64,000 nt of DNA, from NCBI GenBank assembly GCA_013791775.1, contig VMTE01000023.1, forward strand, positions 1-64,000, given 5' to 3'. Of this stretch, positions 26,727 through 39,891 are shown in pieces. Numbering within the stretch: position 1 is the first letter of the stretch; each line of letters opens with the position of its first letter. This DNA comes from Hyphomonas sp. Lineage in GTDB: Bacteria > Pseudomonadota > Alphaproteobacteria > Caulobacterales > Hyphomonadaceae. The translations under genes were made by a program, and so were the position numbers. Below the pieces are notes generated by a model. That model saw only the letters and a program-made list of their open reading frames with translations. It was not told the DNA's origin and did no database searches.

Positions 26727-28274
26727 ATGAGCTGGGAAAAAGCGATTGAAGAACTGCGCCGGCGCGAGCGGCTGGCCGAGCGGATGGGCGGCGAGGAGCC
26801 GGTCGAGCGCCAACGCGGCCGCGGCAAGTTGACCGTACGGGAACGCGTTGCCTTTCTGGCAGACCCCGGAAGTTTTCACGAAATCGGCAAGATCGCCGGC
26901 AAGGCCATCTATGGCGCCGATGACGAACTGGCCGCCTTCACGCCCTCGACATCGGTGACCGGGCGGGCGCGCCTCGAAGGCCGGCCGGTGGTGATCCTGG
27001 CGGACGATTTCACGGTGCGGGGCGGCGCGTCGGATGCCTCGATCTGGCAAAAGATGGTCCAGATGATCAAGATGGCGACCGAATACCGGATGCCTCTGGT
27101 CCAGATGATCGACGGCACGGGCGGCGGCGGCTCGGTCAAGAGCCTCGAGAAAGATCCGCGCACCTACATCCCCGAAACGCCCGGCTGGAGCGAGATCGTC
27201 CAGGGCCTGTCGCAAGTCCCCTTCGTCTCGCTCGCGCTCGGCCCCTGCGCAGGCATGGGCGCCGGCCGGGTTGCCGCCAGTCATTTCTCGGTGATGGTCA
27301 AGGAACTGAGTCAGGTCTTCGTCGCCGGGCCGCCGGTTGCCATCGCGCTCGGCGAGAACGTCACCAAGGAGGAACTCGGCGGCTGGAAGATCCAGGCTCA
27401 GAACGGCACGGTGGACAACGTGGTCGACACCGAAGCCGACGCCTTTGCCGCCGCCCGGCGGTTCCTGTCCTATCTCCCTTCGTCCGTTCATCAGATCCCG
27501 GATCGCCTGGCCCCGTCGGACGATCCGAAGCGACGTGAGGAAAGCCTGCTCTCCATCGTGCCCAGGGACGGACGCACTCCTTACAAGCCGAGACGGATCA
27601 TCGAGGCGGCGGTGGACCAGGGAAGTTTCTTCGAGATCGGCCATGACTGGGGCCGGGGCATCGTCACCGGCTTCGCCCGGATTGACGGATATGCCGTGGG
27701 CATTCTGGCTGGTGACCCGTTCTTCCTTGACGGCGCCTGGACGGCCGACGTCTGCGACAAGGTCACGCGCCACATGGACCTCTGCTCGACCTTCCACCTG
27801 CCGGTCGTGCACTTTGTGGACTGCCCCGGTTTCGCGGTCGGCGTGAAAGCGGAAATGGCCGGCGTCACGCGCGCGGGTGTTCGCGCGATGACGGCCGTGT
27901 ACCAGACGGACGTGCCGGTCTGCTCGGTCGTCATCCGCAAGGCCTACGGGCTCGCCGGCTCCGTGATGATGAACCAGTCGAAGACCAAATGGCGCTATTG
28001 CTGGCCAAGCGGCGATTGGGGGTCCTTGCCCATGGCCGGCGGCATCGAGGCCGCGTTCCGCAAGGAACTGTCCGAGGCCGAGAATCCCGAGGAGCTCAAG
28101 GCGCAGCTCTACAAGAAGTTCGAAGCGATCCGCTCACCCTTCCGGACCGCCGAGAGTTTCCTCGCCGAGGAGATCATCGACCCACGCGATACCCGCGCCT
28201 TGCTGGTCGACTACGTGCACCATGCCCAGCGCGTGCTCGCCCCCGGCGAACGGCGCGTCACCTTCCGGCCGTGA
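26727..28274 (+). CDS. Acyl-CoA carboxylase, carboxyltransferase (beta) subunit
   Basis: A 515-residue crotonase-fold carboxyltransferase of the propionyl/methylcrotonyl-CoA carboxylase type. It begins MSWEKAIEELRRRERLAERMGG, with GRGKLTVRERV soon after. The acyl-CoA-binding part contains GPCAGMGAGRVAASHFSVM. The biotin-binding half holds DCPGFAVGVKAEMAGVTRAGVRAM and RKAYGLAGSVMM. The ATG at 26727 gives the standard N-terminus; an open frame continuing upstream to 26385 has no family sequence. No biotin carboxylase or biotin-carrier gene is adjacent, so its partner subunit must be elsewhere. Confidence 0.93.
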   Translation: MSWEKAIEELRRRERLAERMGGEEPVERQRGRGKLTVRERVAFLADPGSFHEIGKIAGKAIYGADDELAAFTPSTSVTGRARLEGRPVVILADDFTVRGGASDASIWQKMVQMIKMATEYRMPLVQMIDGTGGGGSVKSLEKDPRTYIPETPGWSEIVQGLSQVPFVSLALGPCAGMGAGRVAASHFSVMVKELSQVFVAGPPVAIALGENVTKEELGGWKIQAQNGTVDNVVDTEADAFAAARRFLSYLPSSVHQIPDRLAPSDDPKRREESLLSIVPRDGRTPYKPRRIIEAAVDQGSFFEIGHDWGRGIVTGFARIDGYAVGILAGDPFFLDGAWTADVCDKVTRHMDLCSTFHLPVVHFVDCPGFAVGVKAEMAGVTRAGVRAMTAVYQTDVPVCSVVIRKAYGLAGSVMMNQSKTKWRYCWPSGDWGSLPMAGGIEAAFRKELSEAENPEELKAQLYKKFEAIRSPFRTAESFLAEEIIDPRDTRALLVDYVHHAQRVLAPGERRVTFRP

Positions 28275-28356
28275 AGCCGCGCCATCTCTCCCTGAAACCG
28301 GCTTCCTCTTGCCATTTTCGGGGCAATGATGCGTGAATGCCCGCTTGGGGAGGACC

Positions 28357-29271
28357 ATGACCATGAAATTCACGCATCTACTCACCGCGGGCGCGTCCGC
28401 GATCATGCTTGCCGCTTGCGGCGCATCTGACCGCAGCTACGAATCCAGCCCGTCGATGGCGCCGCCCGCGCCTGAAATGGCGATGAAGATGGCCGACGCG
28501 GTTTCCGAGCGGGAGGAATCGATCAGCGGCGGTGCCGGCGCCGAAGGTGAAGCGGTCGCCCAGCAGTATATCGCCTACATCCATTCCATCGGGATGCGTT
28601 TGCCGGTGAAGGCGATCGAGCCAACGATGCAGGCGCACATTGACGCCTGCAACAAGGCAGGGCCTGCGGTGTGCGTCGTGACGAACTCCTGGCTCAATGC
28701 CTATTCCGACGACGAGTCCTCCGCCGCGCTCAACATCCGGGCGACGCGCGAGTGGATCGAAACCTTTCTGGCGAGTGTCGAATCCGAAGCCGAGGCCGCG
28801 AAAGGCGAGATCATCAACCGCCAGACGACCGCCGAAGACCTGACGGTTTCCATCATCGATACTGACGCCCGCCTGAAGTCCCAGATATTGCTGCAGGGAC
28901 GGATCGAACAGCTGCTTGCGGATCGTCCGGGCAATCTCGGCGAACTATTGGAAACCCAGCGCGAACTGGCGCGCATCAACGGCGAAATCGACTCGCTGAA
29001 GTCGACGCTCGCCGCCCTTCGCCTGCGGGTCGACATGAGCCAACTGTCGGTCAGCTACGAGACCAAGCGCAATCCGGTCTCGCAAGGCGCCCTCTCGCCG
29101 CTCGGCGATGCCTTCGGCAGCTTCTTCTACAATCTCTCCAGCGCGATTGCGGCCGTGATCACGGCCTTCGCCGTGGGGCTGCCCTGGCTGATGCTGATCG
29201 GCGCGCTGCTCTGGATCTGGCTCCGCCTCATCTGGCCGCGCATCCGCCGGAAGAAGCCGGCGGTGACTTAG
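28357..29271 (+). CDS. DUF4349 lipoprotein
   Basis: A 304-residue lipoprotein: the signal MTMKFTHLLTAGASAIMLAAC ends in the lipobox L-A-A-C, with acylated Cys21. DUF4349 follows (about residues 75-275), with ATREWIETFLASVESEAEA, then a coiled-coil region (LLETQRELARINGEIDSLKSTLAALRLRVD). One membrane helix (VITAFAVGLPWLMLIGALLWIWLRLIW) and a basic tail close it. The function is unknown; many DUF4349 proteins sit at the envelope. The ATG at 28357 follows GGGGAGGACC. Confidence 0.88.
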   Translation: MTMKFTHLLTAGASAIMLAACGASDRSYESSPSMAPPAPEMAMKMADAVSEREESISGGAGAEGEAVAQQYIAYIHSIGMRLPVKAIEPTMQAHIDACNKAGPAVCVVTNSWLNAYSDDESSAALNIRATREWIETFLASVESEAEAAKGEIINRQTTAEDLTVSIIDTDARLKSQILLQGRIEQLLADRPGNLGELLETQRELARINGEIDSLKSTLAALRLRVDMSQLSVSYETKRNPVSQGALSPLGDAFGSFFYNLSSAIAAVITAFAVGLPWLMLIGALLWIWLRLIWPRIRRKKPAVT

Positions 29272-29285
29272 TCCTCCTCGCCGCA

Positions 29286-29361
29286 GGTCCCAGCGAAGGC
29301 TGGGACCCCGATTTCGAGGCGTGAATTCCGGCTGCATCTGGACCCCTGCCTTCGCAGGGGT
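29286..29361. repeat. Paired palindromic repeat (second GCGAAGGC-core copy)
   Basis: Two hairpins, 29286-29307 (GGTCCCAGC-GAAG-GCTGGGACC) and 29342-29361 (ACCCCTGC-CTTC-GCAGGGGT), are separated by about 34 bases. The inverted order and the shared GCGAAGGC/GCCTTCGC core match the element at 1554-1616, although the stems differ. It sits between the convergent DUF4349 and gltB genes and could also serve as a weak transcription end for both. Confidence 0.75.
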
Positions 29362-29406
29362 CTGCGAATCCTGGAGCCCCCCCCACTCACCAGCGACGCA
29401 CACGGA

Positions 29407-33948
<4,542 letters not shown>

Positions 33949-33952
33949 TGCC

Positions 33953-35395
33953 TTACTCCGCCGCCACCTTGCCAGACGCCATGGCTTTCATGGACTTGTG
34001 CATCGCCTCGGCCGCATCACGGCCATCCTTGATTGCCCAGACGACCAGCGAGGCCCCGCGCACGATATCACCTGCCGCATAAACGCCAGGCAGGCTCGTC
34101 TGCATCGTCGCATAATCGACCCGCACGGCGCCCCAGCGGTTCACCGTCAGCGCCGGCTCGTCGAACAGCAACGGCAGGTCTTCCGGGTCAAAGCCCAGCG
34201 CCTTGATCACCAGGTCCGCCTTCACATCGAACGTCTCGCCGGTCTTCACCGGGCTCTGGCGGCCGGACGCATCCGGCTCGCCCAGTTTCATGCGGCTCGC
34301 GCGCACGGCTTTCACCTTGCCCGCCTTGGTGTCCAGAATGGCGTCCGGATTGGCGAGCCACTCGAAGACCACACCTTCCTCTTCCGCGTTCTGCACCTCG
34401 CGTTGCGACCCCGGCATGTTGGCCCGGTCGCGCCGGTAAAGGCAGGTTACAGACTTCGCACCCTGGCGCACGGCCGTCCGCACACAGTCCATCGCCGTGT
34501 CGCCGCCGCCGATCACCACCACGCGCTTGCCTTCGGCGTTCAATTCGCCGGACTCGAAGGCCGGAACCACGTCACCGAGGCCCTTGCGATTCGAGGCGGT
34601 GAGATAATCCAGCGCCGCCAGCACACCCTCGGCGCGGCTGCCCGGGCACTTGAGGTCCTTGGCGGCATAAACGCCGGTCGCGATCAGCAAGGTGTCATAT
34701 TCAGTGCGCAGCGCCGGAAGCTGGACGTCCCTGCCGACACGGGTATTGAACCTGAACCGGATGCCGGACGCTTCGAGGCGCGCGATGCGGCGCTCGACGA
34801 TATCCTTCTCGAGCTTGAAGCCCGGAATGCCGTACATCAACAGGCCGCCGCCCCGGTCATGGGCGTCATAGACGGTCACCTGATAGCCCTTGCGGCGCAA
34901 CTGCTCGGCGGCGGCCAGGCCGCCCGGCCCGGCCCCGATGATGCCGGCCGACTGGGCGCGCTCGCGCGGCGGCTTGATCGGCTGCACCCAGCCTTCGTTC
35001 CAGGCATTGTCGGTGATGTATTTCTCGATCGAGCCGATGGTGACCGTGCCATGGCCCGACTGCTCGATCGTGCAGATGCCTTCGCAGAGCCGGTCCTGCG
35101 GGCAGATACGCCCGCAGATCTCGGGCATGTTGTTGGTGGCCGATGACACCCGCCAGGCCTCTTCCATCCGGCCTTCGGCGGCCAGCTTCAGCCAGTCCGG
35201 AATATTGTTCTGCAGTGGGCAGCCCTGCTGACAGAACGGCACGCCGCATTGGGAACACCGGCTCGCCTGCGCCTGCGCTGCGTCCGGCGAGAACTCCGCA
35301 TAGATTTCATCGAAATCGACCGCGCGCGCTGGTGCCGGGCGTTTGTCCGGCATCGACCGGGACACTTTCGTGAACTGCAGCATTCGCTCCGCCAT
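33953..35395 (-). CDS. gltD: Glutamate synthase small subunit
   Basis: A 480-residue flavoprotein that feeds electrons from NADPH to GltB. The N-terminal Fe-S region shows CSQCGVPFCQQGCPLQNNIPDW and GRICPQDRLCEGICTIE. The FAD-binding motif is GAGPGGLAAAEQLRRKGYQV and the NADPH motif is VIGGGDTAMDCVRTAVRQGA. The start at 35395 (MAERMLQFTKVSR) matches the family; a longer frame to 35437 is not conserved. It is transcribed before gltB. The upstream gap carries three palindromes that could be operator sites. Confidence 0.97.
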   Translation of the reverse strand: MAERMLQFTKVSRSMPDKRPAPARAVDFDEIYAEFSPDAAQAQASRCSQCGVPFCQQGCPLQNNIPDWLKLAAEGRMEEAWRVSSATNNMPEICGRICPQDRLCEGICTIEQSGHGTVTIGSIEKYITDNAWNEGWVQPIKPPRERAQSAGIIGAGPGGLAAAEQLRRKGYQVTVYDAHDRGGGLLMYGIPGFKLEKDIVERRIARLEASGIRFRFNTRVGRDVQLPALRTEYDTLLIATGVYAAKDLKCPGSRAEGVLAALDYLTASNRKGLGDVVPAFESGELNAEGKRVVVIGGGDTAMDCVRTAVRQGAKSVTCLYRRDRANMPGSQREVQNAEEEGVVFEWLANPDAILDTKAGKVKAVRASRMKLGEPDASGRQSPVKTGETFDVKADLVIKALGFDPEDLPLLFDEPALTVNRWGAVRVDYATMQTSLPGVYAAGDIVRGASLVVWAIKDGRDAAEAMHKSMKAMASGKVAAE

Positions 35396-35707
35396 TGCGG
35401 TCTCTCCCGGTCGTCGCACCTTCCCGCATGCGCACACACGGATCGCGCGTTGTTACGGCGCCAAACCCACGCCGCCAAGTGCGAATTCAGAATATAAGTA
35501 TCAATGCGATATTGATTAGGTGTTTTTACGCACCTTGCAGCGCGCCCGAGGTCACCACGAGTTCCAGTTTATATCATAATGATATAGTATTTTCTGAGCC
35601 ATTCTTGACCCGCTCAAGCGACCCAGTCACCGAATGCAGGCCCGCGATTCAATCCTTCACTTTTTTGCGGTAGCTGTGCGACGTTTATAGCCAGCGGTGC
35701 CCGGTCC
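35396..35707. promoter_or_regulatory. gltD-uppP divergent control region with three palindromes
   Basis: This 312-base gap is conspicuously A/T-rich at 35490-35595. It holds three inverted repeats: ATCAAT-N5-ATTGAT (35500-35516), AGGTG-N8-CACCT (35518-35535) and TATATCAT-A-ATGATATA (35570-35586, a perfect 8+8 palindrome). They lie between the divergent starts of gltD (35395) and uppP (35708). Nitrogen or metal regulators are possible binders, but none of the sites matches a consensus I am sure of. I see no small gene in the gap. Confidence 0.6.
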
Positions 35708-36559
35708 ATGTCCCTTCTCCAGATCATCATCATCTCGATTGTCCAGGGCATCACCGAGTGGCTGCCGGTCTCCTCGTCCGCGCATGTGCTCATCGCCGCA
35801 GACTATTTCGGCTATGTCGGCCGCGACGAACTCCTGATCAACGCGGTCGCCAACTTCGGCACCGTTGCCTCGATGCTCATCTACTTCCGCAAGGAGATCG
35901 GCGAGGCCGTCGTCGGCGTTTTCGCGTTGCCCGGCGCGCTCCACCACAAGCGCCCGCTCAGCGCCGGCGAACGTCTTGCGATGAACCTGCTCGCCTCGTT
36001 GCCGCTCACCATTCTCGGCCTTGCCGCCGCCAAGCTGCTGATCTCGGACGAGATGAACGCAGCTGTCCGCTCGGTGAACGGCGTTGCGATCCCCCTGATC
36101 GGGTTCGGCATCCTGCTCGGGTTGGCGGACATCTACGGCAAGCGGACCCGCACCATTGACGAGCTGACGCCCGCCCATGCCGTGCTGATCGGCGCAGTGC
36201 AGGTGATCGCCGCGATCCTGCCGGGCACCTCGCGCTCCGGCATCACCATGACTACCGCGCGCGCGCTCGGCTATTCGCGGCCTGATGCCGCGAAGTTCGG
36301 CATGCTGGTCGGCGCGCCGGTCCTGTCGGCGGTGGGGCTCTACATGATTGCGGAATTCTACTTCGGCAACGAAGTGGGTCTCGTCACCGTGACCGCGGCG
36401 GAAGCCGTGGCCATCGGCGTCGGTTCGGCCCTGTCGGGTCTCGCCGCGATCTACATTCTCATGTCGCTGGTGCGCCGGATGAGCTTCCTGCCCTTCGTCG
36501 CCTACCGGATCCTGCTGGGCATCGCGCTGCTGGCCATGATGCCGGTCCCGGTGATCTGA
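35708..36559 (+). CDS. uppP: Undecaprenyl-diphosphate phosphatase UppP/BacA
   Basis: A 283-residue membrane enzyme that recycles undecaprenyl diphosphate for cell-wall synthesis and gives bacitracin tolerance. Both catalytic regions are present: EWLPVSSSAH near the N-terminus and PGTSRSGITM in the middle. About eight hydrophobic segments and the normal length fit BacA. It is transcribed divergently from gltD. Confidence 0.97.
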   Translation: MSLLQIIIISIVQGITEWLPVSSSAHVLIAADYFGYVGRDELLINAVANFGTVASMLIYFRKEIGEAVVGVFALPGALHHKRPLSAGERLAMNLLASLPLTILGLAAAKLLISDEMNAAVRSVNGVAIPLIGFGILLGLADIYGKRTRTIDELTPAHAVLIGAVQVIAAILPGTSRSGITMTTARALGYSRPDAAKFGMLVGAPVLSAVGLYMIAEFYFGNEVGLVTVTAAEAVAIGVGSALSGLAAIYILMSLVRRMSFLPFVAYRILLGIALLAMMPVPVI

Positions 36560-36566
36560 AGCGCTT

Positions 36567-37556
36567 CTAGGCTTCGCTGGGCTTGTGGAATTCGCCGTAG
36601 GTGCGGAAGCGCCACAGGTATCGCGGCACGATCGCCTCCACCGATTCCAGCGTCGTGACACCCAGATCGGCCAGCGTCAGCGCGCCTTCGGCGACGACAT
36701 TGTCATCCTTCAGCAACTCGACCTGCGAACCGGTCAACGGGGGGCGGCCCAGCATGCCCCATGAAAAGGGCGGCAGGTAGCGCCACACGGCGCCTGCAAT
36801 ATAGCCAAGCGGGCGCACAATGAAGAATGGCAGACCGATCTTGAAGCGCTTCTCGTCGATGATCTTCAGGATCACGTCGAACAGTTCGTTGAACGTGTAG
36901 ACGGCTGGGCCGCCCAGTTCGTACGTTTTGCCTTCGGCCGCTTCAGACCCGGCGGCCGCCGTGATCGCCTCAGCGACATTGCCGGCATAGACCGGCTGGA
37001 ACCTGGTCTTGCCGCCGCCGATGGCCGGCAAAAGCAGTGCCGACCGGGCCATGGCCGCAAACCGGTTGAAGAAGTCGTCTTCCGGGCCAAACACGATGGA
37101 CGGGCGCAAGATCGTCGCCGTCGGAATCGCCTTGCGCACCGCCGCCTCGCCGGCGGCCTTGGACTTGGCATAGGGGGATTTCGACGCCGCACTCGCCCCG
37201 ATGGCCGAGACCTGGATGAAGCGCGTGATGCCTTTGGCGGCGGCCGCCTCGGCGATCAGGGCGGCGCCATCGGCATGGGCGCCCTGAAAGGTCTGTTTGC
37301 CGCTTTCGAAGAGTATTCCGACGAGGTTGACCACGGCATCGGCCCCGTCGAGGGCCCGGTCAATTGAGGCGCGGTCACGCACGTTCGCCTGCACGATATC
37401 GACCCAGCCCGGCGGCCCGGCCAGGCGGACATCAATCGCGGTGTGCACCCGGCGGCAGGCCACACGGACGCGCCATCCCTGTTCGACCAGCGTGCGGGCG
37501 GTGTAGCGGCCGATGAAGCCCGACCCACCGAATACCGTGACCAATCCCTTGCTCAT
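36567..37556 (-). CDS. NDUFA9-like NAD(P)-dependent epimerase of complex I type
   Basis: A 329-residue short-chain-dehydrogenase-fold protein. The Rossmann motif is VFGGSGFIGRYTARTLVEQGWRVRVACRR, followed by DAVVNLVGILFESGKQTFQGAHADGA. The later YAKSKAAGE supplies the Tyr/Lys pair of the family. The pattern matches the complex I NDUFA9-type/NAD-dependent epimerases common in alphaproteobacteria. It lies downstream of and convergent with uppP. Confidence 0.92.
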   Translation of the reverse strand: MSKGLVTVFGGSGFIGRYTARTLVEQGWRVRVACRRVHTAIDVRLAGPPGWVDIVQANVRDRASIDRALDGADAVVNLVGILFESGKQTFQGAHADGAALIAEAAAAKGITRFIQVSAIGASAASKSPYAKSKAAGEAAVRKAIPTATILRPSIVFGPEDDFFNRFAAMARSALLLPAIGGGKTRFQPVYAGNVAEAITAAAGSEAAEGKTYELGGPAVYTFNELFDVILKIIDEKRFKIGLPFFIVRPLGYIAGAVWRYLPPFSWGMLGRPPLTGSQVELLKDDNVVAEGALTLADLGVTTLESVEAIVPRYLWRFRTYGEFHKPSEA

Positions 37557-37670
37557 GCCAATTGCCTCTTGCCGGCCGCCGATCCAGCGGCCGCGATTGC
37601 CAGATTCACGCGCCTTTGACCACAGGAACCTTGCCCCTGTCCATGCGGCATGGACTGCGTGGAGCGCGCC

Positions 37671-38294
37671 TCAGGACCGCATCAACCCCGACGCCTTGAG
37701 CAGCTTGCCCGCGCGGATCACCCGATCGAGCTTGTGTTCGCTGGACCGGTCGCCCTTGTTCGAGTCCGGGTGGAACCGGCGGACATACTCGGCATAACGC
37801 GTCCGGATCTCCGCCGGCGCCGCATCCGGCTCGAGGTCAAGCTCGCGCAAGGCTCTCAGCTGCAAGCTGGAACGGTGTTTCTCCACGCGCGCTTCGGCGG
37901 CCGGCATATCGTCCATGTCGAACAGGCCGCGACCGGCCCAGCGGCGGGGGTCGTGCGTCTGCGCGCTGCGTTTGCCGCCCATCGGTCCGCCGCCGAAGCG
38001 CCAGGTCCGCTTGTGGCCATAGCGCTCGGAGCGGACAAAGGATGCGGCTTCCGCCTCGCTCATGCCCTCGAAGAAGTTGAACCGGCGATTGTATTCCGAG
38101 ACGTGCCGTTCGCAGAAAAAATGCTTCCCCTTGCCGTTCTGGCGCGGCGCCGGATGGGCGCCTTCGAGGTCGCAGCCCGGCTCGTCGCACACACGGGTCT
38201 GCTTCGCGCGCGCGCGCGAAGTCTCGTCCGCGGGAGGTTTCACGCGTATATCTTTGAACTTGACGCGGTAGCGGAAGGGATCGCTGTCGGACAT
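37671..38294 (-). CDS. DnaJ-like protein with C-terminal J domain
   Basis: A 207-residue cytoplasmic protein. An N-terminal region contains a Cys/His cluster (RVCDEPGCDLEGAH and FFCERHVSEYNRRFNFFEGMS) that may bind zinc. The J domain is at the C-terminus, with LRELDLEPDAAPAEIRTRYAEYVRRFHPDSNKGD carrying the HPD motif. Alphaproteobacteria commonly encode this small J-domain family, which would act as a DnaK co-chaperone. The ATG at 38294 (MSDSDPFRYRVKFKDIRV) is chosen; a longer frame to 38420 lies opposite bolA. It is divergent from bolA by about 30 bases. Confidence 0.88.
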   Translation of the reverse strand: MSDSDPFRYRVKFKDIRVKPPADETSRARAKQTRVCDEPGCDLEGAHPAPRQNGKGKHFFCERHVSEYNRRFNFFEGMSEAEAASFVRSERYGHKRTWRFGGGPMGGKRSAQTHDPRRWAGRGLFDMDDMPAAEARVEKHRSSLQLRALRELDLEPDAAPAEIRTRYAEYVRRFHPDSNKGDRSSEHKLDRVIRAGKLLKASGLMRS

Positions 38295-38325
38295 GGACGG
38301 AGATAATAGGGAGCACCGCTTAAAG

Positions 38326-38601
38326 ATGCCACAACCAAGTGACAGACGAACACGAATTGAGGAAATTCTTGTCGAGGCGTTTGCCCCCGTCTCGTTGAGC
38401 ATCATTGACGACAGCACCAAACATGCTGGACATGCCGGCGCTGCGCCCGGCGGCGAGACGCACTATTCCGTCGAGATTGTCGCAGAGGCCTTTGCCGGGT
38501 TGTCCCGTGTGCAGGTCCAGCGCACGGTCATGCTGGTGCTGCAGACTGAATTCGATACGGGGCTGCACGCGCTCGCCCTGAAAGCCAGCGCGCCGGCCTG
38601 A
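38326..38601 (+). CDS. BolA family protein
   Basis: A 91-residue BolA domain with IEEILVEAFAPVSLSIIDDSTKHAGHAG, the conserved HYSVEIVAEAFAGLSRVQVQRTVM, and a terminal LHALALKA. BolA proteins pair with monothiol glutaredoxins in iron-sulfur trafficking and also influence morphology. I take the ATG at 38326 (MPQPSDRRTR), with GGGAG about 12 bases upstream; an earlier in-frame ATG at 38293 is possible. It is adjacent to and divergent from the DnaJ-like gene, a pairing seen elsewhere in the group. Confidence 0.93.
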   Translation: MPQPSDRRTRIEEILVEAFAPVSLSIIDDSTKHAGHAGAAPGGETHYSVEIVAEAFAGLSRVQVQRTVMLVLQTEFDTGLHALALKASAPA

Positions 38602-38610
38602 ACCCGCCCG

Positions 38611-39873
38611 TCAGCTTGCTTCCGCTTTCGACACGTTCACGCCCGTCACCTGGTTGCGCTGGCGGCGCAGGATATTGAACCGGTAACCGTAGAACACGAA
38701 ACTCTGGCCCGTCTCCGGAATCGTCTGAGCTTCATGGATCACGAGTCCCGCCACCGTAACCGCTTCCTCGTCCGGCAGGTTCCAGCCGGTCGCCCGGTTG
38801 AGATCGCGGATCGGCACCCAGCCATCAACGTTCATCGACCCGTCCGGCTGCGCGCGCACACCCTGGATCTGGACGTCATGCTCGTCATGGATCGCGCCGA
38901 CGATCTCTTCAAGAATGTCTTCCAGCGTGATCATGCCCTGGAGTTCGCCATATTCGTCGATCACGAGGGCGAAATGCAGGCCTCTGGCGAGGAACTGGTC
39001 GAGCTGGTCCTTCACCGGGGTCGTCTCCGGCACGAACCAGGGCTTGCGCAGGATCGTTTCGAGATCGAGCTTGGAGAGATCCCCGCCCAGTGGCAGCGCC
39101 GCGCGCAGCAGATCCTTGGCATGCAGGATGCCGATGATCTCTTCCTTCTCGCCCCGGTAAAGTGGCAGGCGGGTGTGCGGGCTCGCCAGCGCCTTCATCA
39201 CCAGCTGGCGCCGGTCGAGATCCGCGTTCAGCATCTGGATGTTCTTGCGGTGGATCATCACGTCTTCCACCGTCAACTCTTTCAGGTCCAGCGCGCCGAC
39301 GAGGCGCAGCCGGTCTTCCTGCTCCACACCGCCTTCCATCGCGTGCAGGTCGATGGCACCGCGAATTTCCTCTTCGGCAGAAACCGGTCGGCCGGGCGTA
39401 CCCAGCCCCAGTACCGAGAGAATGAAGTTCACGATGAACTTGATCAGCTTGATGATCCAGGAGGCAGCCCGGACAAGCACGCTGATCGGCCGGGCCACGA
39501 CCAGCGACACGCTGTCCGGCCGCGAGATTGCATAGGTTTTCGGCATCACTTCGGAAAAGATCAATACAGTGATCGTCATCACCCCCGTGGCGATGGCCAG
39601 CGCCAGGCCGCCCTGCCCGAACAGCGCCGTGAACAGCGACGTCGCCAGCACCGAGGCGAGGATGTTGACGAGGTTGTTGCCCAGAAGGATCGCTCCGATG
39701 AAATCCTCCCGGTTGGCGAGCAGGCGGTTGACCGCCTTGGCGCGCTTGTCACCCTCCTTCTCCAGCTGGTGCATCCGCGCCCGGGACGCGGCGGTCAGCG
39801 CCGTTTCAGAGCCCGAAAAGAATCCGGACAGGCAGAGAAGCAGAGCGATGGCAATCAGGTAACCGGCAATCAT
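38611..39873 (-). CDS. HlyC/CorC-type transporter (CNNM and CBS domains)
   Basis: A 420-residue membrane protein. The N-terminal CNNM domain has LSGFFSGSETALTAASRARMHQLEKEGDKRA and NNLVNILASVLATSLF, with about four hydrophobic segments. A CBS pair follows (VEDVMIHRKNIQMLNADLDRRQLVMKALASPHTRLPLY; ALVIDEYGELQGMITLEDILEEIVG), and a CorC-associated domain closes. Relatives export divalent cations. The ATG at 39873 is taken as the start; TTG at 39882 adds three residues. It is 18 bases downstream of aroB and probably in the aroK-aroB transcript. Confidence 0.93.
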   Translation of the reverse strand: MIAGYLIAIALLLCLSGFFSGSETALTAASRARMHQLEKEGDKRAKAVNRLLANREDFIGAILLGNNLVNILASVLATSLFTALFGQGGLALAIATGVMTITVLIFSEVMPKTYAISRPDSVSLVVARPISVLVRAASWIIKLIKFIVNFILSVLGLGTPGRPVSAEEEIRGAIDLHAMEGGVEQEDRLRLVGALDLKELTVEDVMIHRKNIQMLNADLDRRQLVMKALASPHTRLPLYRGEKEEIIGILHAKDLLRAALPLGGDLSKLDLETILRKPWFVPETTPVKDQLDQFLARGLHFALVIDEYGELQGMITLEDILEEIVGAIHDEHDVQIQGVRAQPDGSMNVDGWVPIRDLNRATGWNLPDEEAVTVAGLVIHEAQTIPETGQSFVFYGYRFNILRRQRNQVTGVNVSKAEAS

Positions 39874-39891
39874 GTCGGGCAACAGGTCTCT

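Noticed and set aside
29286-29361. A bidirectional Rho-independent terminator for the DUF4349 gene and gltB.
   Set aside because: The stems are strong but neither is followed by a T-run. Its likeness to the element at 1554-1616 favours a repeat.
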